A model generated the notes under the pieces. That model made no database searches, was not told the origin of the DNA, and was given only the letters and a program-made list of their open reading frames with translations. The position numbers were made by a program, and so were the translations under genes. Positions 1-6,324 of a stretch of DNA of 10,779 nucleotides are shown piece by piece (positions within the stretch are counted from its first letter, which is position 1; each line of letters starts with the position of its first letter). Source of the stretch: an uncultured Rickettsiaceae bacterium (GTDB lineage: Bacteria; Pseudomonadota; Alphaproteobacteria; Rickettsiales; Rickettsiaceae); the NCBI GenBank assembly GCA_905479885.1, contig CAJQOE010000006.1, positions 1 to 10,779 on the forward strand. Direction: 5' to 3'.

Positions 1-17
1 ATTCTTTTTAAAAAGCA

Positions 18-1664
18 TCATCTATTAACATACTCAATAGCATGCTTTATATCCTCGTATGTAAGCATTATTGGTAATTTTATACCATCTGGATAAGAAG
101 GGCCATACATTTTGTAAAATGGTAGGCCGACTACATCATTGGAAGCTAAATAATTATCTATAGCTGCATCGTAAGATGTAAAATCTCCTCGCATTGCCAC
201 TATCTTATTTTCTTTAAATAAACGCATAATCTTATTGCGATCTAACACCATGAATTTATTATATTTACAAGTAACGCACCAATCTGCTGTAATATCAACA
301 AACACCACTCTACCCGCAGCAACATAGCGATCTATAGCTAATTGATCAAACTTGCGCCATGTTGCCTCTAGTTTTTGTTGATACTTAGCATCCTCTTTAT
401 AAGCATATTGCGGCAATATTAAACTAGCTATAATAATTGACGCTACTATAAATGATTTAATCAATACGCCTTTTAAGAAGTTACTATTACTCTCGATACT
501 AAATTTTAATAATATCAACAACATAAATAACCCAACAACAGCTCGTTGTCCAATTTGGCTATACAAAATATATAACAACCAAAATACAGTCCCCAATAAA
601 AGTAACACTAAACCCTTTTTTAAGGTTTCCATCCACCTTCCTGGCCTTGGCAAGGCATTTAATATAGGTGGATATAATGCTAACAAAATGTATGGCGTAC
701 TAAAACCCAAAGCTATAAAAGTAAATATCACCAGAATTACTATATTACTAGACGCAAAGGAAATCGCTATGGCTGTACCAAGAAAAGGTGCATTGCATGG
801 GGTTGATAAAATAGTAGCTAACACTCCACTGAAGTAACTCTCGAGGTGCTGATTCTTAAAATTTATATTACTAAGTCTATTACCGGTGAGCATTGGCAAC
901 GAAATATTGATACGCCCCATAGCACTACTAATAAAAATAGTTATTATTATTGTTAAGAGAATAATAATTTCTGGAACCTGAAAACTTACCCCCAGACCAA
1001 ATTGTTTACCACTGCTCTTCAGCGCAATCATCACCCCAGCTAGGCACCAAAAACTGCTTAAAATACCAGCAATGGTAAAAAGACATGCTGTTTTTCTATT
1101 ATCTTTATGCTGTTTTATAAAGGAAAATACCTTTAGTGACAGGACGGGTAAAACACAAGGCATAAAATTCAGGATTAAGCCACCTAACATAGCCAATATA
1201 ACCACCCAAATAAATTCCGATATGACAAAATCTTTTTCCAATAACAAAATTTCTGACTCTATAGTATGTCTCACCGGAACACACTGCTCATTACAAACTA
1301 CATATTCAAGATCAGCCTTGATTGAAACTGGTTTTGATACATCCTTAGGAGTTATTATTAAAGCTACCTTAACCAACTCATCATAACATTGTACTGTACC
1401 TATAGGATCCTGATGCTTTTGCTTATGCTTTGGCCACAATAATTGATAATTTTGTAAATTATCAGAGTCATGCACAATAATATTTGTAGCCAATCCCGCC
1501 TCATAATCATGACTATATATGGTATAACCAGGCTCTAAATTTAGCTCAAATTGTAATTTATTGTTAGCATATGAGTGGAGTACAAATTTATGTGCATTCG
1601 CATAAGCATGTGATACAATCAGAATTGTTAAAGTAAAAATGGCGATAAACTTTCGGCGGTTCAT
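18..1664 (-). CDS. dsbD: Thiol:disulfide interchange protein DsbD (full-length)
   Basis: Inner-membrane protein of 548 residues that passes electrons from cytoplasmic thioredoxin to periplasmic disulfide partners. All three DsbD modules are visible. A signal peptide (about 1-22, ending in an AYA-type site) precedes a periplasmic alpha domain with a Cys pair, C124 and C128, in VCNEQCVP. A membrane domain of roughly eight helices (about 150-418) carries the two buried cysteines C170 (NFMPCVLP) and C290 (STPCNAPFLGTA). A C-terminal thioredoxin-like domain has CVTC (C463/C466) after ADW and a cis-proline loop GLPF (P515). Every redox pair is intact, so it should be functional. The start ATG has a weak AAGG about 8 bases upstream. 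It is divergent from yqgE with 71 bases between start codons. The family is certain; the physiological partner (cytochrome c maturation or DsbC-like proteins) is not shown here. Confidence 0.95.
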   Translation of the reverse strand: MNRRKFIAIFTLTILIVSHAYANAHKFVLHSYANNKLQFELNLEPGYTIYSHDYEAGLATNIIVHDSDNLQNYQLLWPKHKQKHQDPIGTVQCYDELVKVALIITPKDVSKPVSIKADLEYVVCNEQCVPVRHTIESEILLLEKDFVISEFIWVVILAMLGGLILNFMPCVLPVLSLKVFSFIKQHKDNRKTACLFTIAGILSSFWCLAGVMIALKSSGKQFGLGVSFQVPEIIILLTIIITIFISSAMGRINISLPMLTGNRLSNINFKNQHLESYFSGVLATILSTPCNAPFLGTAIAISFASSNIVILVIFTFIALGFSTPYILLALYPPILNALPRPGRWMETLKKGLVLLLLGTVFWLLYILYSQIGQRAVVGLFMLLILLKFSIESNSNFLKGVLIKSFIVASIIIASLILPQYAYKEDAKYQQKLEATWRKFDQLAIDRYVAAGRVVFVDITADWCVTCKYNKFMVLDRNKIMRLFKENKIVAMRGDFTSYDAAIDNYLASNDVVGLPFYKMYGPSYPDGIKLPIMLTYEDIKHAIEYVNR

Positions 1665-1674
1665 GGGTAAAGCC

Positions 1675-1703
1675 TTGAAATATAAATATGCAATGACTAT
1701 ATA
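1675..1703 (+). promoter_or_regulatory. Candidate sigma70-type promoter for the YqgE/AlgH gene
   Basis: TTGAAA (1675-1680) and TATATA (1698-1703) are separated by exactly 17 bases. Each hexamer differs from consensus in one or two positions. A start near 1710 would leave a leader of about 26 bases to the ATG at 1736, containing a GGGA ribosome-site candidate at 1722-1725. The -35 box lies only about ten bases upstream of the divergent dsbD start, so the two transcription units share this short region. The call is by consensus only. Confidence 0.5.
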
Positions 1704-1735
1704 AGACGTAGCAATAGTTTCGGGAAATAAATTTG

Positions 1736-2314
1736 ATGATTAGACAAGATTTTTCTAACTTAACTGGTAAAATTCTCATAGCAAGTCCGTTTGCTATGGA
1801 AGGCAATGTATTTCATAAATCATTGATTTATGTAATTAAACATACAGACGAAGGTTCTGTTGGCTTAATTTTCAACCATCCAATAAACAACGCGCCAGCG
1901 AATACTTTATTCAAAAAAATAGATAGCAAAATTAATACCGAGGATCTAAACCTTGATATCCACCTAGGAGGACCCGTTGAAGTAGAGCGCGGCTTTTTTT
2001 TACATACCGATGAATATAACAAAAATCTTCTATTTAACCCAGCACAAAGCAACCTGGCAGTAAGCTCTAACGCACAAATTCTACAAGATATTGCTAATGG
2101 GACTGGGCCACAAAATAGTATTTTCATCATAGGTTATACTGGCTGGAGTGCTGGGCAAATGGAGTTTGAATTAGAAAATAATTTATGGCTTATTGCTGAA
2201 CCAAATCATGATTTAATATTCCTAGAAAACTCTGAAGAAAAATGGAGCAAAGCTCTTGCTATGCTAGGGATATCTACCAATGATTTTGTTGATATGAATC
2301 TAGCTAGCTGTTAA
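1736..2314 (+). CDS. yqgE: YqgE/AlgH family protein (UPF0301)
   Basis: A protein of 192 residues, close to the usual size of this family. The family-defining blocks are present: GLIFNHPI (43-50), HLGGPVEVERGFFLHT (76-91) and GYTGWSAGQMEFEL (133-146), with the C-terminal segment that ends near EEKWSKALAMLGI. Members are small cytosolic single-domain proteins. The name AlgH comes from Pseudomonas alginate regulation, but no biochemical activity is firmly established, so none is assigned. An in-frame TTG at 1733 directly precedes the ATG at 1736. I chose the ATG, though GGGA at 1722-1725 is 7 bases from the TTG and 10 from the ATG, so either could be used. The gene ends 120 bases before the convergent ftsY stop, with no convincing terminator between them. 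Confidence 0.93.
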   Translation: MIRQDFSNLTGKILIASPFAMEGNVFHKSLIYVIKHTDEGSVGLIFNHPINNAPANTLFKKIDSKINTEDLNLDIHLGGPVEVERGFFLHTDEYNKNLLFNPAQSNLAVSSNAQILQDIANGTGPQNSIFIIGYTGWSAGQMEFELENNLWLIAEPNHDLIFLENSEEKWSKALAMLGISTNDFVDMNLASC

Positions 2315-2434
2315 TACATAAGATAATTAAATTATTGACGCTACCAACTTTATGCTAGCTAGTAGCTATACCGCTAAATATAAATTTCTGGCAAGCACAG
2401 CTCAGGATTAGAGCTTATACTATTCAACTGGCTA

Positions 2435-3358
2435 TTATTTATCTTTTTCAAATCCAACTAAAGCACGAGCAAAATCGGTCACAGAAAATGGCTTAAGGTC
2501 ATCAACCGCTTCACCGATTCCAATAAAATGAACTGGTAATTCGTATTTTTGTACAATCCCTACCACGGCGCCCGCTTTGGCTGTACCATCTAATTTAGTA
2601 ATCACTAGACCAGAAATCTCAGCAATAGCTTTGAATTGCTCAACTTGCATAGCGGCATTCTGACCTGTTGTACCATCAATCACTAGCAAACAATGATGCG
2701 GAGCAGAATCATCTACTTTTTTTATTACCCTAATGATTTTTGCTAATTCTTCCATCAAATTTTTATGATTATGCAAACGGCCCGCTGTATCAACAAACAA
2801 GATATCCACACCATTTTGTATAGATTCTACTATAGCCTTGTGAGCCACGCTTGCAGGGTCGGCTTTATCTGCCCCCTGAAATAATATAGCTCCTGCCTTA
2901 TCAGCCCATTTTTCAATTTGACCAACGGCAGCGGCACGAAAAGTATCACAAGCAGCAATTGCTACCTTCTTGCCATCGGCGACGTATGAAGCTGCCATCT
3001 TCCCTATAGTGGTGGTTTTTCCATTCCCATTCACTCCGCAAACAAGGACGACGTTTAAACCATTAGGAGTAATTTTAAATTCATGGTTTTGCTCGAGAAG
3101 GATTTGTTCGATCAATTGACATAAATCCTCCTTGATTTCTTCAGACGTAACTTCTTTATCAAATTTATGCTTGCGCAGCGAAGCTATAATCTCCCCTGAT
3201 ACCTTTGTACCCACATCAGAAAACAGCAGCAAATCTTCAAGCTCTTCCAAAGTGGAATCATCTAGTTTTTTCTTTACGAATAAATGCTCAATACCACTAC
3301 TGATTTTACCAGATGTTTTACTTAAAGCTGTTTTTAATCTACCGAATAATCCAGCCAT
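2435..3358 (-). CDS. ftsY: Signal recognition particle receptor FtsY
   Basis: SRP-family GTPase of 307 residues that docks SRP-ribosome complexes to the membrane and SecYEG. It has an N-terminal helical domain (about 1-90) followed by the NG GTPase core. Motifs in order are the P-loop GVNGNGKTTT (108-117), the insertion-box/G2 element DTFRAAAVGQ (138-147), G3 DTAGR (190-194), G4 TKLD (254-257), and the closing GIGE and DDLKPF (286-291). The long acidic A domain of E. coli FtsY is absent; the protein begins almost directly at the helix that precedes the N domain (MAGLFGRLKTALSK), as in other short alphaproteobacterial forms. The ATG overlaps the stop of the upstream TPR gene (TAATG), with AAGGA six bases before it. 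Complete, with all motifs intact. Confidence 0.97.
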   Translation of the reverse strand: MAGLFGRLKTALSKTSGKISSGIEHLFVKKKLDDSTLEELEDLLLFSDVGTKVSGEIIASLRKHKFDKEVTSEEIKEDLCQLIEQILLEQNHEFKITPNGLNVVLVCGVNGNGKTTTIGKMAASYVADGKKVAIAACDTFRAAAVGQIEKWADKAGAILFQGADKADPASVAHKAIVESIQNGVDILFVDTAGRLHNHKNLMEELAKIIRVIKKVDDSAPHHCLLVIDGTTGQNAAMQVEQFKAIAEISGLVITKLDGTAKAGAVVGIVQKYELPVHFIGIGEAVDDLKPFSVTDFARALVGFEKDK

Positions 3359-3369
3359 TATTTTTCCTT
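3356..3369 (-). promoter_or_regulatory. Translational coupling site: TPR-gene stop / ftsY start
   Basis: On the minus strand the TAA stop of the upstream gene and the ATG of ftsY share one A (TAATG). A Shine-Dalgarno-like AAGGA (3365-3369) lies inside the last codons of the upstream gene, six bases before the ATG. This geometry is typical of termination-reinitiation coupling and fixes both the operon arrangement and the ftsY start. Confidence 0.75.
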
Positions 3370-6117
3370 ATTACCAAGAAATTGATTTTTATATTTATCT
3401 AGCAAAGTCTTCATTTGATCAATATCCAAACTTTTATCCAAGTTTTTATAGTCAATAGCTCCGGAGCTTGTACTCAATAAATCAACAGTGTTTTTTAGCG
3501 CCGGGTTCGCATCACCAATACCATTTGAAATAATAACTAACTGATCATGTATACCAAGCATATAATAAGAAATTGCTAAACGTAATATATCTTGCGCAGC
3601 AGCCGGGTCACTCCCAACCTGAGATATAGTATCTTCAAGGAACGAACCAACCAAATTAGCGTAAGTTTTCCAATCTTTAGCTTGAAAAATAGCTTCTCTT
3701 CTAATTATTTCTGCATCTTCTGACATGTCATCTTTGATATAATGCAAGGCTTCTTTATATTTTTCCATCTGGATCAAAGCTTTTGCACGTAAACGCACTC
3801 TATATTGATGCTCGTTAAAATTAAAATTATCTTTATCAGTATCATCTAGAACAAATATTGCTTCACTCGGTTTCTTGTCCATCATCAGAATAATTGCTAG
3901 ATTATCCGCATTTACCACGCGTTTTTCACCTTTGAGACGGTAATTAATTTGGTGACGCAACAAATCCGCAGCATTGCCTAACAAGTCTAGACGCACTAAA
4001 CGTTGTGCAATAGATATAATCACATCATCGCCTTGCTCACCAATTGGATTTAATTCCTTAAATTCATAAAATAATGCCACTACTGTAAAATCATCCATTT
4101 CTTCACCAAAACCACCCGGTAAAAATACATCGTTAAAAATGCGGGCCATTTCAGATGTAATATAAAAATTACTTACTTTATTGTTAAAGGCACTCTGGAT
4201 GTACTGATACGTCCTTAGCGCGTTCATTATATCCTTATTTTCACGATAATAATTCGCTAGCTGCATTAATATTTCATATTCAAGCTGATCTCCTCTCCAG
4301 CTGTAACGCAGTCCTTCTAGGGTGTCGATTGCTTCAGAAATACTTATTTCTTCTTCAGCAAATCTAACTTTAACTAACTCAAATGCCGCTCTGACTTTAT
4401 TAAACATATCTAAATCTTGATACGTTAAATCTCTATAATATTGCTTAGCAAGGTTCAGCTGATCTTTCTTCTTATAATAATTGGCGCGATGAAATTTTAA
4501 GCTATTAGCATAATAACCTTCTGGTGGAGTACGAACTTCACGAAATATACGCTCTACCGATTTCAAATCATTTGCCAAAAGTGCTAATTCAATTTCAGCA
4601 AAAGCGATTGGCCAATATTTATCATCAGAATATAAACTAATTGTTTTAGATAAATTTTCAACAAAACCTATAGTATCTGGTACAGCTCCAATAGAAAACT
4701 CATTGTAATTATTCCATAAATTGATCTCTGCTATGCGTTTTATATCGTTATATTCTAGCAAATCATCATATTCTTCTTTTGCGGCGCCAAGGTTGCCAAT
4801 CATTGTGTTATTGACCGCTTCTAGGAACCTAGCCTGTAAGCTATCTTGATATTCTTTGTAAGCATATTTCTTAGCCACTAGCAGTGAATCTAAAGATTCC
4901 TGGTACCAGCCATGAATGAAGAAAAATTTAGCAAGGTTTAAGTTTCTCTCGAGCGCTACAAATTTATCTTTTGCAGCTGAAGCCTCGCTAATAAGCAAAC
5001 TTTTGCGCTCGTTAAAATCAAAAATATCTAAATTTTTGTCTAAATACGGCAATAAGGTCGGCAACTTAATATACTCTTCAATGTTTGCTAGCAAAACATT
5101 TGACTCAACCAACACTTCCTCTGGCAACGTCGTATCCGAGACTACTTTTAATGCCTCTTCCCCTTTTTCCACCATCACATCATCGCTGTATAAAACAACA
5201 GCAATACCCTGAATAGATTTCAGCAAACTAAACTCCACTGAATCCATTTGAGTAGCAACTCTGATGCCGCCTGTGACCACTGGAACGACTGAAATTACAT
5301 CACCAAGGTCTGGGTCTTCAAATGAAATAACCTCATTATTAGCAAAATTACCGCGAATTAAAAAACCTTCTTCAGAAACAAGCGGCTCAGGCGATACTAC
5401 CTTCTGTGCCTGCCAATTTTTATCCTCTAATGCTGAAACTTTAATGTCCCAGCCGGAGTTTGTTTTTTCTGACTTTGCTTGAGTAAATTCAGGGCTTACT
5501 CGCATTCGCATAACAGTACCAGTTTCACTTGGAACCACTTCAAACTTACTAAAAATGCCCCCTTCTTTAAAGGAAAACATTTTTTTCTGATCAAAAACTA
5601 TCCAAATATATTTATCTCTAAAGAATGCAGCAACTTTGCTGTTGTCGTTTCCTACATTGAAAGATAAAACATGCTCATCTGCTTGTTGTTTGTAGCTAAT
5701 TGTCCCAGGGTCATTATTCGCAGACCCTATTTTGGATAGATCATCCTCTTCTTGTTTTTGCCCAGCTCTAAACTTAATTGCTTCTAGCTTTTCACCATGG
5801 ATAACTGACTGATATTCAAGTTCCTGCTTTACTTGAAATACAATCCTTTGTTTGTTAGCAGCAGATCTCAAACTAGTTGCATACTTATTAAATTTTTCTG
5901 GGTTCAATAATTTAAATTCTATTGGTATATTGACATCTGCCGTAACAGATTGCTTGCTAAAATTTAGATCAATTATTTGGCTTGTATCTCTGTAAAAAAC
6001 AAAAATTACATCTTTACCAAAGACCTTCACTTCTATTTGTATAGGTGCGGCAGCGTGCGCTGTATGCATATATAATATGCATAACAAACACAATAATAAT
6101 TTTTTTATTCTTATCAT
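3358..6117 (-). CDS. Exported alphaproteobacterial TPR-type repeat protein, function unknown
   Basis: 919 residues from the ATG; a TTG directly upstream at 6118-6120 is an alternative start. A signal peptide (KK, then a Leu-rich core, ending AHA near residue 22) predicts export to the periplasm. Residues 25-320 are beta-rich, with two similar blocks containing KDVIFVFYRD (about 36-45) and KYIWIVFDQKK (about 169-179), and a third block VEFSLLKSIQGIAVVLYSDD (294-313). These recall the AMIN-like front end of a conserved alphaproteobacterial family. Residues 385-860 are alpha-helical and TPR-like, with family-typical stretches LRYSWRGDQLE (603-613), LFYEFKELNPIG (682-693) and RLDLLGNAADLL (709-720). 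I recognise the family from these blocks but know of no established function. Its stop overlaps the ftsY start. A membrane- or wall-associated scaffold is possible; this is inference. Confidence 0.85.
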   Translation of the reverse strand: MIRIKKLLLCLLCILYMHTAHAAAPIQIEVKVFGKDVIFVFYRDTSQIIDLNFSKQSVTADVNIPIEFKLLNPEKFNKYATSLRSAANKQRIVFQVKQELEYQSVIHGEKLEAIKFRAGQKQEEDDLSKIGSANNDPGTISYKQQADEHVLSFNVGNDNSKVAAFFRDKYIWIVFDQKKMFSFKEGGIFSKFEVVPSETGTVMRMRVSPEFTQAKSEKTNSGWDIKVSALEDKNWQAQKVVSPEPLVSEEGFLIRGNFANNEVISFEDPDLGDVISVVPVVTGGIRVATQMDSVEFSLLKSIQGIAVVLYSDDVMVEKGEEALKVVSDTTLPEEVLVESNVLLANIEEYIKLPTLLPYLDKNLDIFDFNERKSLLISEASAAKDKFVALERNLNLAKFFFIHGWYQESLDSLLVAKKYAYKEYQDSLQARFLEAVNNTMIGNLGAAKEEYDDLLEYNDIKRIAEINLWNNYNEFSIGAVPDTIGFVENLSKTISLYSDDKYWPIAFAEIELALLANDLKSVERIFREVRTPPEGYYANSLKFHRANYYKKKDQLNLAKQYYRDLTYQDLDMFNKVRAAFELVKVRFAEEEISISEAIDTLEGLRYSWRGDQLEYEILMQLANYYRENKDIMNALRTYQYIQSAFNNKVSNFYITSEMARIFNDVFLPGGFGEEMDDFTVVALFYEFKELNPIGEQGDDVIISIAQRLVRLDLLGNAADLLRHQINYRLKGEKRVVNADNLAIILMMDKKPSEAIFVLDDTDKDNFNFNEHQYRVRLRAKALIQMEKYKEALHYIKDDMSEDAEIIRREAIFQAKDWKTYANLVGSFLEDTISQVGSDPAAAQDILRLAISYYMLGIHDQLVIISNGIGDANPALKNTVDLLSTSSGAIDYKNLDKSLDIDQMKTLLDKYKNQFLGNKEK

Positions 6118-6131
6118 CAATTTTTCTAATG

Positions 6132-6189
6132 AAAATAGCGTATAATAGTTCTTGCCAGCTTAACTGCTAACAAAATAAAACGCTATTTT
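6132..6189. repeat. 10-bp inverted repeat flanking the candidate TPR-gene promoter
   Basis: AAAATAGCGT (6132-6141) and ACGCTATTTT (6180-6189) are perfect reverse complements separated by 38 bases. The candidate promoter lies between them, with the left arm touching its -10 box. The role is unknown; paired operator half-sites are one possibility, coincidence in AT-rich DNA another. Confidence 0.5.
6142..6170 (-). promoter_or_regulatory. Candidate promoter for the TPR gene-ftsY operon
   Basis: Read on the minus strand, TTAGCA (6165-6170) is followed after 17 bases by TATTAT (6142-6147). The match is 4/6 and 5/6 to the housekeeping consensus. The predicted start near 6135 leaves a leader of under 20 bases to the ATG at 6117, which has only a weak ribosome site (AGAAAA). 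A promoter is needed here because a terminator closes the upstream ppiD gene. Other AT-rich matches are possible. Confidence 0.35.
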
Positions 6190-6226
6190 TAATGCATAAT
6201 ATTTTGTTAAAAAATATTATTAATGC
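6189..6226. repeat. AT-only palindrome with flanking 7-bp direct repeats
   Basis: ATAATATTTT (6196-6205) and AAAATATTAT (6211-6220) form a perfect 10-bp inverted repeat around a 5-base centre, GTTAA. TTAATGC occurs in direct orientation at both edges (6189-6195 and 6220-6226). It sits about 20 bases upstream of the candidate -35 box of the TPR gene. It has no adjacent run of T on either strand that would make it a standard terminator. Confidence 0.6.
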
Positions 6227-6290
6227 GCCTTAAAGTAAAGAAAATTCTTAGGATAGGCCAAAACTTATCTTAATCTTTTAAAGCCAATCA

Positions 6291-6324
6291 TCAAAATAAA
6301 ACCAAGCTAAATTATTTTAGCTTG
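6291..6324 (-). terminator. Intrinsic terminator of ppiD, overlapping its stop codon
   Basis: CAAGCTAAA (minus-strand sense of the hairpin, arms 6303-6311 and 6316-6324) forms a perfect 9-bp stem with a 4-base loop. On the minus strand it is followed by GTTTTATTTT (6293-6302). The ppiD stop codon (6317-6319) lies inside the first arm. The stem plus T-rich tail on the ppiD strand fits a Rho-independent terminator and separates ppiD from the TPR gene-ftsY unit. Confidence 0.75.

Noticed and set aside
4..15. 12-bp palindrome CTTTTTAAAAAG just downstream of dsbD
   Set aside because: It is AT-dominated, has no loop when folded and lies at the window edge, so a role as terminator cannot be judged.
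1072..1386. 104-codon plus-strand reading frame opposite dsbD
   Set aside because: It lies wholly antisense to a well-supported DsbD domain region, shows no recognisable motif and has no ribosome site; a shadow frame.
1665..1735. Minus-strand promoter for dsbD (TTGCTA with CATATT, 18-base spacer)
   Set aside because: The -10 match is poor and several equally weak alternatives exist; a promoter must be near but I cannot place it.
2315..2434. Possible terminator between the convergent yqgE and ftsY genes (AGCTC...GAGCT at 2399-2415; TAGCT-AGT-AGCTA at 2356-2368)
   Set aside because: Both stems are only 5 bp and neither is followed by a T-run on either strand, so they do not support an intrinsic terminator. 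I see nothing else definite in this 120-base spacer.
4916..5212. Ser/Lys-rich plus-strand frame inside the TPR gene
   Set aside because: Composition mirrors the opposite strand and the sense gene is continuous and family-like; a shadow frame.
6189..6226. AT palindrome with TTAATGC copies as a MITE or IS remnant
   Set aside because: The enclosed unit is only about 24 bases, has no transposase-like terminal sequence, and the repeats could be chance in AT-rich DNA; kept only as a low-interest structural note.
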